From positions 1 through 64,000 of the forward strand of contig JBGAQX010000006.1 in assembly GCA_044220545.1 (NCBI GenBank): a DNA stretch of 64,000 nucleotides. The letters run 5' to 3'. Positions 25,146-33,698 of this stretch are shown piece by piece (position 1 is the stretch's first letter; every line of letters begins with the position of its first letter). This DNA comes from Fen-999 sp044220545. GTDB taxonomy: Bacteria > Pseudomonadota > Gammaproteobacteria > Burkholderiales > Rhodocyclaceae. The notes under the pieces were generated by a model that saw nothing but the letters and a program-made list of their open reading frames with translations, did not search any database and was not told the origin of the DNA. The position numbers were made by a program, and so were the translations under genes.

Positions 25146-25250
25146 TCCCGGAGCCCGCAATTGCCCGGGTTTCGGGCCGATGTCTTGCATGGAGACCAAT
25201 GCCCGCCCAGTGCGGCGCACCTCCACTCACCAACCAGGAAGGAAACCATC

Positions 25251-25988
25251 ATGAGCACCAGCATTAGCGGTATCGGCGGCAGTAGCGGGATGATGCATGG
25301 AGCGCGTCAGCGACCCGACAGGGAGAAGATGGCCGAGGAATTGTTCGCCAAGCTCGACACTTCAGCCCAGGGCTATCTTTCGAAGTCCGATCTCCAGTCC
25401 GCCCTCGACAAGGTGTCGGCATCGTCGTCCTCGTCTTCGTCGTCATCGTCCAGCGTCGATACGCTCTTCTCGCAACTCGATACCGACGGCGACGGCAAAG
25501 TCACCAAGCAAGAGTTCACCGACACGCTGAAGAAGGTGGCCGAGCAGCTCGACGACCAGGCCATGCGCTCGCGCATGAGTGCCGGCATGCCTCCCCCGCC
25601 GCCGCCCCCGGATGGTGATGGCGGCGACAGCGGATTCACCAAGGAGCAACTGACCAGCCAGTTGAGCGAGATCGGCTCCTCCGACAGCACGCGATCGGCC
25701 CTGCTGACGAAAATCGTCGAAAACTTCGACCAGGCCGACACGAACAGCGATGGCAAGGTCAGCTTCCAGGAAGCGATGGCCTACGACCAGAGCACATCGA
25801 CCGCGTCGACATCCGCTTCGACGACAACTTCGTCCGCGAGCTCGGCGACCGATTCGGCCTCGTCCGCCGCCAGCGCCGACCTGGAACGGACGGTAGCGAT
25901 GCAGATCATGAAACTGATGCAGGCCTACAACATCGGCAACGGCGAGGGCGGCGGCTCCTTGCTGTCTACGCTGTCGGCGTTGGCGTAG
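25251..25988 (+). CDS. EF-hand calcium-binding domain protein
   Basis: A 245-residue protein with two canonical EF-hand loops, DTDGDGKVTKQE (near residue 76) and DTNSDGKVSFQE (near residue 164). A degenerate one, DTSAQGYLSKSD, is near residue 36. Low-complexity linkers separate them: a run of about a dozen serines, a Pro run (MPPPPPPPDGDGG), and a Ser/Thr/Ala-rich stretch. There is no classical signal peptide; the N-terminus is Ser/Gly-rich. It resembles bacterial EF-hand proteins of unknown role, some of which are secreted. The promoter region carries two CpxR-like arrays. A good GGAAGGA ribosome site supports the start. Confidence 0.85.
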   Translation: MSTSISGIGGSSGMMHGARQRPDREKMAEELFAKLDTSAQGYLSKSDLQSALDKVSASSSSSSSSSSSVDTLFSQLDTDGDGKVTKQEFTDTLKKVAEQLDDQAMRSRMSAGMPPPPPPPDGDGGDSGFTKEQLTSQLSEIGSSDSTRSALLTKIVENFDQADTNSDGKVSFQEAMAYDQSTSTASTSASTTTSSASSATDSASSAASADLERTVAMQIMKLMQAYNIGNGEGGGSLLSTLSALA

Positions 25989-26035
25989 CAGGCGTTCGGT
26001 GCGCCCATGGCGCGATCCCGATCAGGCGATCCATC

Positions 26036-28147
26036 TCACCGCCACAGGGTCCGCATGCGCGCAGCCAGATCGATCGCCTGCTGGCGGGATTGTGGTGTGC
26101 CGCGCGCTCCATCGGCCGGTGCCGGCCAGGAAACCTGCTCGAAGCGGGGCAGGGCGGCATTGGGGATGAAGCGCGTGCGGCTGCCATAGACGTGGCGGTC
26201 GCCCAGCCCGGCTTGCTGGGCGACGTAAAAGCGTTGCGGCACGACGATGTCGAGGTGGTCCTTGGCGCGGGTCATGGCGACGTAGAGCAGTCGTCGTTCT
26301 TCCTCGATCTCCTGTGGACTGCCGGTGGCCAGGTCGGAGGGCAGGCAGCCATCCACGGCGTTCAGCAGCGTGACGGCGGTCCACTCCTGGCCCTTGGCCG
26401 AGTGGATGGTCGACAGGATCAGGTAGTCCTCGTCGAGGAGCGGAATGCCGGCCTGGTCGCTGGTCGCGTCGGGCGGGTCGAGGGTGAGCTCGGTCAGGAA
26501 GCGCTCCCGGGTCGGGTAGGTGGCGGCGATGCGCGCCAGTTGCTCGATGTCGCCCCGGCGGATCACGGCGTCCTCGTAGCGCTGTTCCATGTCGGCGAGA
26601 TACCAGAGGCAGACCTGCTCGAAGGCGGCCGGCCAGGCGGCGGCGCGCTGGCCGATGGCGTCGATCAGGGCGACGAACTCGCGCCATGTCGCCCGCGCTC
26701 CTTCCGGAACCGGTTGTTCGGCGAGCAGGGCGCAGCCGGGCGGCGCGGTGGCGAGGTTATCCAGAATCCGTGCCGCGGTCTTCGGGCCGATGCCGGCCAA
26801 GAGTTGAACGGCGCGGAAGCCGGCGACCCGGTCGCGCGGGTTCTGCGCCCAGCGCAGCACGGCCAGCACATCCTTGACGTGGGCGGCTTCGAGGAACTTG
26901 AGACCGCCGAATTTCACGAACGGGATGTTGCGCCGGGTCAGCTCCACTTCGAGCCGGGCGCTGTGGCTGGCGGCGCGAAACAGCACGGCCTGGGCTTTCA
27001 GCTTGACGCCTTCCTCGCGTCGGGCCAGCACTTGTTCGACGACGTAGTTCGCCTGGTCCGCGTCGTCCCGCACCGAGACCAGCCGGGGCCGTTGTTCGGC
27101 GAGCCTTTCGGTCCACAGGTCCTTGGTGAAGCGCTCGCTCGCCAGGGCGATCACCGCGTTGGCGGCGGCCAGAATCGGTTGCGTCGAGCGGTAGTTGCGG
27201 TCCAGGGTGATCAGGCGGGCGGGCGGTGCGAACTGCTCGGGAAAGTCGAGAATGTTGCGCACGGTCGCGCCGCGAAAGGCGTAGATCGACTGCGCGTCGT
27301 CGCCGACCACGGTGAGCCCGCGGCCGTCCGGCTTCAGCCCGAGCAGGATGGCCGCCTGCAGACGGTTGGTGTCCTGGTATTCGTCGACCAGGATGTGCGT
27401 GAACTGCTGGCCGAGTTCCTCGGCCAGGCTGGGCTCGAGAACCATCTGCGCCCAGTACAGCAGCAAGTCGTCGTAGTCGAGGACCCCCTGGGCCTGCTTG
27501 GCTTCGACGTAGGCGAGGAACAGCCGGCGCAGGTCGGCTTCCCATTCGACGCACCAGGGGTAGGTCGACCGGAGAACCTCGGCGAGCGCGGCCTGGGTGT
27601 TGACGGCCGCCGAGTAGATGGCCAGGCAGGTCCCCTTGAGCGGGAAGCGCCTGTCCTTGGCGGAAAACCCCAGTTCGTGGCGCGCCAGATTCATCAGGTC
27701 GGCCGAGTCCTCGCGGTCGTGGATGGTGAAATCCGGCGCCAGGCCGATGCGGCCGGCATAGTCGCGCAGCAGTCGGGCACCGATGCCGTGGAAGGTGCCC
27801 GACCAGGGCAGTACCCTGTCCGCCAGGCCGGCAAGACCGGAGCGGCCGCCGGCCGCCTGGTTGACGATGCGCGTGACGCGCCGGGTCATTTCGTCGGCGG
27901 CCCGCCGCGAGAAGGTAAGCAGCAGTATCCGGCCCGGGTCGGCGCCATGGGCGATCAGGTGCGCGACCCGGTGGGCCAGGGTGTTGGTCTTGCCCGAGCC
28001 GGCGCCGGCGATCACCAGCAGCGCGCTGTCGCGTTCAGCGCCGTCTGCGCCGATGCCGAATTGCACGGCCGCGCGCTGGGCGTCGTTCAGGCGCGTCAGG
28101 TGCGCCGCTACCGCGGGGGCGACGGGTTCGTCGATGGTCGATGACAT
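26036..28147 (-). CDS. UvrD/Rep-type ATP-dependent DNA helicase
   Basis: A 703-residue superfamily 1A helicase. Motif I is VIAGAGSGKTNTLAHRV. The GRILLLTFSRRAADEM segment, motif II VDEYQDTN, motif III VGDDAQSIYAFRGA, motif IV LDRNYRSTQPIL, motif V STIHSAKGQEW and motif VI LLYVAMTRAKDHL are all present. It unwinds DNA 3' to 5' in repair or replication restart. It is somewhat divergent from UvrD and Rep themselves, so no symbol is given. It is followed upstream (on the minus strand) by the LexA-like gene with only a 24-base gap and may be co-transcribed with it. Confidence 0.93.
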   Translation of the reverse strand: MSSTIDEPVAPAVAAHLTRLNDAQRAAVQFGIGADGAERDSALLVIAGAGSGKTNTLAHRVAHLIAHGADPGRILLLTFSRRAADEMTRRVTRIVNQAAGGRSGLAGLADRVLPWSGTFHGIGARLLRDYAGRIGLAPDFTIHDREDSADLMNLARHELGFSAKDRRFPLKGTCLAIYSAAVNTQAALAEVLRSTYPWCVEWEADLRRLFLAYVEAKQAQGVLDYDDLLLYWAQMVLEPSLAEELGQQFTHILVDEYQDTNRLQAAILLGLKPDGRGLTVVGDDAQSIYAFRGATVRNILDFPEQFAPPARLITLDRNYRSTQPILAAANAVIALASERFTKDLWTERLAEQRPRLVSVRDDADQANYVVEQVLARREEGVKLKAQAVLFRAASHSARLEVELTRRNIPFVKFGGLKFLEAAHVKDVLAVLRWAQNPRDRVAGFRAVQLLAGIGPKTAARILDNLATAPPGCALLAEQPVPEGARATWREFVALIDAIGQRAAAWPAAFEQVCLWYLADMEQRYEDAVIRRGDIEQLARIAATYPTRERFLTELTLDPPDATSDQAGIPLLDEDYLILSTIHSAKGQEWTAVTLLNAVDGCLPSDLATGSPQEIEEERRLLYVAMTRAKDHLDIVVPQRFYVAQQAGLGDRHVYGSRTRFIPNAALPRFEQVSWPAPADGARGTPQSRQQAIDLAARMRTLWR

Positions 28148-28171
28148 GAGTGGTTGCGCGTGGGAGGCGGG

Positions 28172-28762
28172 CTAGTGCGAATAGCGGCGAATCAGGCCGA
28201 CCATGACGCCGTAGATTTCCAGGGAGCCGCGGGGACGGATGATGGCGAACGCCTTGTTGTGGGGTTTGAGGATGAAGCGGCCACGCTCCGACGCGAGTTC
28301 CTTGAGCGTGAATTCGTTGTCGACGATGGCGATGACGAAGTCTCCGGCCTTGCCGGCCAGGCCGCGATCCACCACGGCGATGTCGCCATCGTGGATGCCG
28401 GCGTCGATCATCGACTCGCCCCGGACGGGGATCAGCACCGTTTGTGACGGGCGACGGATCAGGTATTGGTCGACATAGAACGGCTCGCCCGCCACGTCGT
28501 TGGCCGGCGCCGGCACGCCGGCCGGAACGCTGGCATCGGCCAGCGGCCGCTCGAAGAAGGCGGTGGCCGGTACCCAGGCATCGTCGTCCGGAGTGCGGTC
28601 GAGAAAGCCGTGGGCTTCCAGCCGCTCGAGCAGCTTGCGCGCCGCCGCCTTGGAGAAGCCGAGCAGATCGGCGATGCGCTGCTGGGAGGGAATGCGCCGG
28701 GCGTCGGCGTAGTAGTCGCGCAATTTGGCGAGGTGTTCGTGGTCTCGGTTCGGGGTGGGCAT
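28172..28762 (-). CDS. LexA-like transcriptional repressor (S24 protease fold)
   Basis: A 196-residue protein with an N-terminal winged helix-turn-helix (SQQRIADLLGFSKAAARKLLERLEAHGF) and a C-terminal S24 self-cleavage domain. The nucleophile Ser117 is in RGESMID and the general base Lys154 in FTLKEL. A probable autocleavage bond is A81-G82, 36 residues before the Ser, nearly the same spacing as in E. coli LexA (A84-G85/S119). The HTH differs from the standard LexA LTxRQ type. An upstream ATG at 28795 would fall inside the inverted repeat that probably is its operator, so 28762 is preferred. It likely controls itself, the adjacent helicase gene, and a DNA damage response. Confidence 0.85.
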   Translation of the reverse strand: MPTPNRDHEHLAKLRDYYADARRIPSQQRIADLLGFSKAAARKLLERLEAHGFLDRTPDDDAWVPATAFFERPLADASVPAGVPAPANDVAGEPFYVDQYLIRRPSQTVLIPVRGESMIDAGIHDGDIAVVDRGLAGKAGDFVIAIVDNEFTLKELASERGRFILKPHNKAFAIIRPRGSLEIYGVMVGLIRRYSH

Positions 28763-28783
28763 CGCGCACTCGCTCGGTTGACG

Positions 28784-28808
28784 TTCGGAAACCATGATAG
28801 TTTCCGAA
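28784..28808. promoter_or_regulatory. 25-bp inverted repeat, likely operator of the LexA-like repressor
   Basis: Arms TTCGGAAAC and GTTTCCGAA are perfect nine-base inverted repeats around a seven-base spacer (CATGATA). It sits 22 bases before the repressor start and 72 bases before the divergent glutathione transferase gene. It does not match the CTGT-N8-ACAG operator of E. coli LexA. Operator function is inferred from symmetry and location. Confidence 0.7.
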
Positions 28809-28879
28809 TGGGCACCTGTCAAAGTGCGCGGGAAGCTTGCTACCATGGTCGAACGACCGACCACAACAGAGGAGACAAC

Positions 28880-29485
28880 ATGAAACTCTACTATTCCCCC
28901 GGCGCCTGCTCCCTGTCCCCGCATATCGCGCTGCGCGAGGCCGGCTTGGCATTCGATCTGGTGCGGGTCGACCTGGCCACCAGGAAGACCGAGACCGGCG
29001 ACGACTTCCGCACTGTCAATCCGAACGGCTATGTGCCGGTGCTCATCCTCGACGATGGCGCGGTGCTCATGGAAGGGCCGGCCATCGTCCAGTACGTGGC
29101 GGACCAGGCACCGGGCAAGCACCTGGCCCCGGAAAACGGCACGCTGCCGCGCTATCGCCTGCAATCGCTGCTCAACTTCATCAGCACCGAGCTGCACAAG
29201 TCCTTCACGCCGCTGTTCAATCCCGCCGCCAGCGAGGACTGGAAGCAGGCCGCGCGCGACGTGATCGCCGAGCGACTGACCTACCTGCAGGGCCAGATGG
29301 CTGGGCCCTATCTTCTCGGGGAGCAGTTCTCGGTGGCTGACGGCTACCTGTTCACCGTGCTGGGCTGGTGCAAGTATGTGAACTTCGATTTGTCCCCCTG
29401 GCCACGACTCGGCGAGTACCTGGGACGGATCGCGGCCCGGCCGGCCGTGCTGGAAGCGCTCAAGGCCGAGGGGCTGGTGAAGTAG
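28880..29485 (+). CDS. gstA: glutathione S-transferase (GstA type)
   Basis: A 201-residue beta-class GST. The N-terminal thioredoxin-like domain starts KLYYSPGACSLSPHIALREAG, with the catalytic Cys10 and Ser11 typical of bacterial GstA. The cis-proline motif GYVPVL and the glutathione-binding EGPAIVQY follow. The helical C-terminal domain has the FSVADGYLFTVL N-capping box. It conjugates glutathione to electrophiles in the cytoplasm. The ATG has a GAGGAGA ribosome site. It is divergent from the LexA-like gene across the inverted repeat, so SOS-type control is possible. Confidence 0.93.
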   Translation: MKLYYSPGACSLSPHIALREAGLAFDLVRVDLATRKTETGDDFRTVNPNGYVPVLILDDGAVLMEGPAIVQYVADQAPGKHLAPENGTLPRYRLQSLLNFISTELHKSFTPLFNPAASEDWKQAARDVIAERLTYLQGQMAGPYLLGEQFSVADGYLFTVLGWCKYVNFDLSPWPRLGEYLGRIAARPAVLEALKAEGLVK

Positions 29486-29544
29486 ATAGTCGTGCCGCGT
29501 CAGCCGCCTTCGTACCGCCGATGCCGGGTTTGCGGCCGCGAGGG

Positions 29545-29976
29545 TCAGGTGGTTATGTAATGCTCGAGTTGCTGGATGATGAAGGCCTGGTCGGAAATGG
29601 TCGACTTGACCAGGTCGCCGATGGAAACGATGCCGAGCACCTTCTGCCGGTCGTCGAGCACGGGGAGATGGCGAACGCGCTTCTCCGTAATGAGCGCCAT
29701 GGCTTCCGGTACGGTCTGGTGGGCCAGGGCGTAGCAGACCTTGTCGGTCATGACTTCCCTGACGATGAGTTGGCGGGAAGATTGCCCGTGCAGGACCACC
29801 TTTCGCGCGTAGTCGCGCTCGGTGAAGATGCCGACGAGGCGTTCGCCGTCCATCACGAGCAGCGCGCCGATGTCGTGGCGCGCCATCAGTTCCAAGGCAT
29901 GAAAGACCGTGTTGTCGGGTCGTACAGTGATGGGCGCGCGCGGCTCGCCACCGAGCAGTTGTCGCAAGGTTTCCAT
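29545..29976 (-). CDS. CBS domain protein
   Basis: A 143-residue stand-alone protein with two CBS motifs: the first spans ITVRPDNTVFHALELMARHDIGALLVMD and the second the TVPEAMALITEKRVRHLPVLDD segment ending GIVSIGDLVK. CBS pairs bind adenine nucleotides such as AMP or ATP and act as regulators. The ATG at 29976 has a strong GGAGGAGGGG ribosome site; a longer reading starting at 30045 lacks one. The target partner is unknown. Confidence 0.92.
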   Translation of the reverse strand: METLRQLLGGEPRAPITVRPDNTVFHALELMARHDIGALLVMDGERLVGIFTERDYARKVVLHGQSSRQLIVREVMTDKVCYALAHQTVPEAMALITEKRVRHLPVLDDRQKVLGIVSIGDLVKSTISDQAFIIQQLEHYITT

Positions 29977-30091
29977 TTTCCCCTCCTCCGCATTGATTGT
30001 TTGTCCATTCGGAGTCCCCGCAAGGGGCTCCGCCGTGGCATGCAATCATAGTGCGTTCTTCGACGAAAATGCCACGACTATTGGAGCGATC

Positions 30092-30376
30092 ATGACCAAC
30101 AGGATCACCGTCGCCGCCGCCGATGTCCGCATCGGCGATCATTTCTACAACGGGCCGGGTGCCAGCACCCATCCGACCTTCGCCTGGGAAGCGGTCACCC
30201 GGGTCAATCTCGTGGATGGCCTGATCGTGCTGATCACCGGCAGTCTCGACACTCCTCACGGCGAGTTCTGGTTCGAGCCGGATGAGTCGGTGGTCATCAT
30301 GCGCCACCCCGTGGCGGTGCCGGAACCGCCCGTGGCCAAGACGCATCACAAACACGGCCACGGGCATTCCGGCTAG
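30092..30376 (+). CDS. hypothetical protein with histidine-rich tail
   Basis: A 94-residue protein that I do not assign to a family. It has a compact, probably beta-rich core (VRIGDHFYNGPGAS ... FAWEAVTRVNLVDGLIVLITGS ... GEFWFEPDESVVI). It ends in HHKHGHGHSG, which could bind nickel, zinc or copper. There is no signal peptide or membrane segment. A TTGGAG ribosome site precedes the ATG. It is divergent from the CBS gene and separated from dbpA by 188 bases. Confidence 0.65.
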   Translation: MTNRITVAAADVRIGDHFYNGPGASTHPTFAWEAVTRVNLVDGLIVLITGSLDTPHGEFWFEPDESVVIMRHPVAVPEPPVAKTHHKHGHGHSG

Positions 30377-30564
30377 TCGCCGCGGCGCTGGTTTTCCCAA
30401 GGGGCCTCCAACAGCGGCTGACCGATAGCGCGCTCCCGGGCCGCTGGTATCGGCGCGGCGCGCCTGCTAGACTCCGCGTCCTTCCCGTCGGATCCGGCTC
30501 CCGAGCCGAATGGACGGCGCTTCCGGCCCCGCCGGGTATCAATTCATTCTTCGCCGCCACCCGC

Positions 30565-31953
30565 GTGAACAACCGAGACTTTTCTTCCCTGCCGTTGTCC
30601 CCGGCGCTGCTGCGCAATCTCGACCACCTCGGCTACCGCGTCATGACGGCCGTCCAGGCCGAGAGCCTGCCGCTGATACTGAAACGGCGCGACCTCATCG
30701 CCCAGGCCGACACCGGCAGCGGCAAGACGCTGGCGTTCGCTATCGGCATCCTGCATCGGCTCGACCCCGCCGACTTCGGCATCCAGGCGCTGGTGCTGTG
30801 TCCAACGCGCGAACTGGCCGACCAGGTGGCCAAGGAGGTGCGGCGCATCGCCCGCTTCGCCGACAACATCAAGGTGCTGACGCTCTGCGGTGGCACGCCG
30901 ATGGGACCGCAGATCGCTTCCCTCGAACACGGCGCGCATGTCATCGTTGGCACGCCGGGGCGCATCCAGGACCACATGAGCCGCAACAGCATCGACTTGT
31001 CGGGGGTTCGCACCCTGGTTCTCGACGAGGCCGACCGCATGGCCGGCATGGGTTTCTTCGACGAGATCAAGGGCATCGTCCGCGCCTGCCCAAAAGAGCG
31101 GCAGACGCTGCTATTCTCTGCCACCTACCCGGACGACATGAAGAAGGCGAGCGCCGCCTTCCTCGACCGGCCGGCGGAACTGAGGGTTGACGCCGGGCAG
31201 GATGCCACCCGCGTCGAGCAACGCTTCTACGAAGTGGCGCACGAGCGTCGCAACGGGGCCGTCGCGCGGCTGCTGGGACACTTCCGGCCGGAATCGACGC
31301 TGGCTTTCTGCAATACCCGCATCCATTGCCGCGAACTGGCCGCCGAGCTGCGCGAGCAGGGCATTTCGGCGCTGGCGCTGCACGGCGAACTGGAGCAGCG
31401 CGAGCGCGACGAACTCCTGGTGCAGTTCGCCAACCGGAGTTGTTCCGTGCTGGTGGCGACGGATGTCGCCGCGCGCGGTCTCGATATCCGGACCGTCGAT
31501 GCCGTCATCAACGTCGATGTCGCAAAGGACACCGAAGTCCATATTCACCGCATCGGTCGCACCGGCCGCGGCGACGCTGTTGGACTGGCGCTGAGCCTGT
31601 GCGCCCCGAGCGAGCGCAAGTGGGTCAAGCTGATCGAAGCCTGGCAGCATGGCCCTGTGCGCTGGTTCGACCTTGCCGATCTCCAGCCAGCCGCCGGCGG
31701 GGCCTTGCAGGCGCCGATGGCGACCCTGCGTATCCTGGCCGGCCGCAAGGACAAGTTGCGCCCGGGCGATCTGCTCGGCGCGCTGACCGGCGTTGCCGGC
31801 CTGACCAAGGACCAGGTCGGCCGCATCGATATCTACGACGAGACCTGCTATGTGGCTCTGGACCGTCACGCCGCGGCGCGCGCCCTGCGCAGCCTCGCCG
31901 ACGCCGGTATCAAGGGTCGGCGCTTCCGCCTGAACCTGCTGGCGGCGGCGTAA
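30565..31953 (+). CDS. dbpA: ATP-dependent RNA helicase DbpA
   Basis: A 462-residue DEAD-box helicase. It has a Q motif near MTAVQAESLP, motif I AQADTGSGKT, Ib TPGR, II LDEAD, III FSAT, V VATDVAARGLD, and VI HRIGRTGRGD. It ends with the DbpA RNA-binding domain (RILAGRKDKLRPGDLLGAL ... GRIDIYDETCYVAL), which recognises hairpin 92 of 23S rRNA. It acts in large-subunit ribosome assembly. It starts with GTG at 30565. Confidence 0.94.
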   Translation: MNNRDFSSLPLSPALLRNLDHLGYRVMTAVQAESLPLILKRRDLIAQADTGSGKTLAFAIGILHRLDPADFGIQALVLCPTRELADQVAKEVRRIARFADNIKVLTLCGGTPMGPQIASLEHGAHVIVGTPGRIQDHMSRNSIDLSGVRTLVLDEADRMAGMGFFDEIKGIVRACPKERQTLLFSATYPDDMKKASAAFLDRPAELRVDAGQDATRVEQRFYEVAHERRNGAVARLLGHFRPESTLAFCNTRIHCRELAAELREQGISALALHGELEQRERDELLVQFANRSCSVLVATDVAARGLDIRTVDAVINVDVAKDTEVHIHRIGRTGRGDAVGLALSLCAPSERKWVKLIEAWQHGPVRWFDLADLQPAAGGALQAPMATLRILAGRKDKLRPGDLLGALTGVAGLTKDQVGRIDIYDETCYVALDRHAAARALRSLADAGIKGRRFRLNLLAAA

Positions 31954-31981
31954 TCCTTAGCTGCTCCCGGCCACGGAGAAC

Positions 31982-32425
31982 ATGACGATGGGCATCCTCA
32001 CCAACATCATCGCCGCCGAAGACGACGAGATCGAAGCGATGGGCGAATCGCAGCATCCGGTCGCTGAGTGGAGCGGTATCGAAATGCGCGATATCGACAC
32101 CGCCAAGATCGCCACCCTGCACAGCCTGCTGACCGGCGACCTGTTCGACGACGCGATTGCCCATTACGAGCCGGTCTACGTCTCCACCGGGGAAGGCGCG
32201 TTGCTGCTGCGCCTGGCCGACGAGGTGACCGAGCGGCTGGCCGAGTTCGACGAGGACATGCTCAACGATGTCGCCGCCGAGCTGGCCGCCACCGAGGAGT
32301 TCGAGGCCATGGGGTGGGAGGACGAGGCGATTGCCGCCATGCTTGCCGACCTGGCCGAGCTGGCCCGACTCGCCGAATCGCAGGGGCAATCCCTGTTCGT
32401 CTGGATGCATCCGCTGCGCACCTGA
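31982..32425 (+). CDS. hypothetical acidic protein
   Basis: A 147-residue, strongly acidic protein that I do not recognise. The predicted structure is mostly helical (LLLRLADEVTERLAEFDEDMLNDVAAELAATEEF and following, which I describe by composition). There are no Cys residues, membrane segments or metal motifs. The C-terminal FVWMHPLRT is distinctive. It starts 28 bases after dbpA and is probably co-transcribed. A structural role or a partner role for a basic protein is possible but unsupported. Confidence 0.72.
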   Translation: MTMGILTNIIAAEDDEIEAMGESQHPVAEWSGIEMRDIDTAKIATLHSLLTGDLFDDAIAHYEPVYVSTGEGALLLRLADEVTERLAEFDEDMLNDVAAELAATEEFEAMGWEDEAIAAMLADLAELARLAESQGQSLFVWMHPLRT

Positions 32426-32526
32426 ATGGCGCGGTCCGGCGCTGGCGTGGCCCCGGATTGTCATGACGCTGGTTTGGCTGGAGACGAACGCTAAAATACC
32501 GTCTCAAACCACTCCCGGTAGCCTGT

Positions 32527-32931
32527 ATGAGCGCGCACTTTGTCGTTCCGCCGGAAGAGGTTGAAATCACCGCGATCCGCGCCCAGGGCGCCGGTGGCCA
32601 GAACGTCAACAAGGTCTCCAGCGCCGTACATTTGCGCTTCGATATCGCCGCCTCTTCACTGCCGGAAACGATCCGCGAGCGCTTGCTGAAACTCGGCGAT
32701 CAGCGTATCAGCACGGACGGCGTGGTCGTCATCAAGGCGCAGGAATTCCGCAGCCTGGAGAAGAATCGCGCCGAGGCAATGCGTCGCCTGCAAGAACTCG
32801 TTGCCAGCGTCGCCGTGCTACCCAGCAAACGCCGGCCGACCAAACCGACCAAAACTTCCATCGCGAAGCGGCTGGAAGGCAAGGCACGTCGCGCCACGGT
32901 CAAGGCGGGGCGGAGCCGAGTCGGCGAATAG
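32527..32931 (+). CDS. arfB: alternative ribosome-rescue peptidyl-tRNA hydrolase ArfB
   Basis: A 134-residue protein with the release-factor catalytic motif GGQ in AQGAGGQNVNKVSSAVHLRF (Gln near residue 25). It has a basic C-terminal tail (SKRRPTKPTKTSIAKRL ... KARRATVKAGR) that inserts in the mRNA channel of stalled ribosomes. This is the ArfB/YaeJ family, shorter than RF1 and RF2 and without a codon recognition domain. It backs up the tmRNA system, whose gene also lies in this window. Confidence 0.94.
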   Translation: MSAHFVVPPEEVEITAIRAQGAGGQNVNKVSSAVHLRFDIAASSLPETIRERLLKLGDQRISTDGVVVIKAQEFRSLEKNRAEAMRRLQELVASVAVLPSKRRPTKPTKTSIAKRLEGKARRATVKAGRSRVGE

Positions 32932-32934
32932 GCG

Positions 32935-33588
32935 TCAGCCCGGCGGTGTGCTCAGGCTGTTGCTGGTTGCCAGCGGGATGGGGGGTAACGATTCCAGCGC
33001 ATGCACGGGTTTCGGCAGGCGCGCGATCTGGTCGCGCGGCATGACGAGTTCCACTTCCACCCGACGATTCAATTTGCGGCCTTCCTCGGTGTCGTTGCCG
33101 GCGACGAGGCAGTTCGTGCAATAGGTCAGACGCAGTTTCCGTCTTTCGACGCCACCGTTGCGGAAGGCCTTGAACACGGTGTAGGCCCGGTCATGCGCCA
33201 CCTTGCGGTTGGCGGGGGTGGCACCGGTACCATCGGTGCGTCCGCGTACATAGACTCTGTCCGCCTGTTTGGCCAGCGGCACCAATTCTCTTACCGCCAG
33301 CGTGCCACGCGGACCGACTCCGACTTTGTTGAAGGCGAACGGGACAACCCGCTTGGCCGACGCAAACTCGGTGTCCAGTTGCAATGGCCGGGCTGGTGTC
33401 GTGGGTTCAACGGGTTTGGCCGTGTCGAGGGCGATCCTGCCGGCAATTTCCCGCTGGGTGCCCGCGGGGGCGGCATGCAGGTCAGTGGCGGCAAGCATCG
33501 CCAGCAGGACCATGATGAACCTGGATCGAACGCCTGATTGCGCTCCCCTGGCTAAGGCTGCTTCATCGGTATTGAATGGCTTCATCAT
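32935..33588 (-). CDS. OmpA-domain envelope protein
   Basis: A 217-residue protein with a signal peptide (hydrophobic core FIMVLLAMLAA, cut near DLHA) and an OmpA/MotB C-terminal fold. The segments VVPFAFNKVGVGPRGTLAV, VYVRGRTDGTG (peptidoglycan-binding region) and GRKLNRRVEVEL match the family. Two cysteines (YCTNC) may form a disulfide. The start is uncertain: the frame extends to 33708 into the tRNA gene, so ATG 33588 or 33585 is chosen. It probably anchors the envelope to peptidoglycan. Confidence 0.8.
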   Translation of the reverse strand: MMKPFNTDEAALARGAQSGVRSRFIMVLLAMLAATDLHAAPAGTQREIAGRIALDTAKPVEPTTPARPLQLDTEFASAKRVVPFAFNKVGVGPRGTLAVRELVPLAKQADRVYVRGRTDGTGATPANRKVAHDRAYTVFKAFRNGGVERRKLRLTYCTNCLVAGNDTEEGRKLNRRVEVELVMPRDQIARLPKPVHALESLPPIPLATSNSLSTPPG

Positions 33589-33698
33589 GTGCCAATCCAT
33601 CATCAGTGGCCGGAACGTGGGCACGATTATCGTTCCCGCGCCCGATGTGCGAATCGCCGAGCAGTCAGCCAAAACCGATCCAGATTTCGCAAATGGCG

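Larger units (their letters stand above)
24876..25250. other. 375-base intergenic region before the EF-hand gene
   Basis: No convincing gene is visible. It carries two half-site arrays 120 bp apart (separate entries); each contains TTAACG-A/G-ATCTTTACGC, so one may be a partial duplication of the other. An in-frame GC-rich reading of 140 residues across the region lacks a start signal and homology that I recognise. The size would allow a long leader or a small RNA, but there is no clear terminator. Confidence 0.5.

Noticed and set aside
28172..30400. 742-codon version of the LexA-like gene
   Set aside because: The upstream part is antisense to gstA and other genes. The LexA-like domain starts at 28762.
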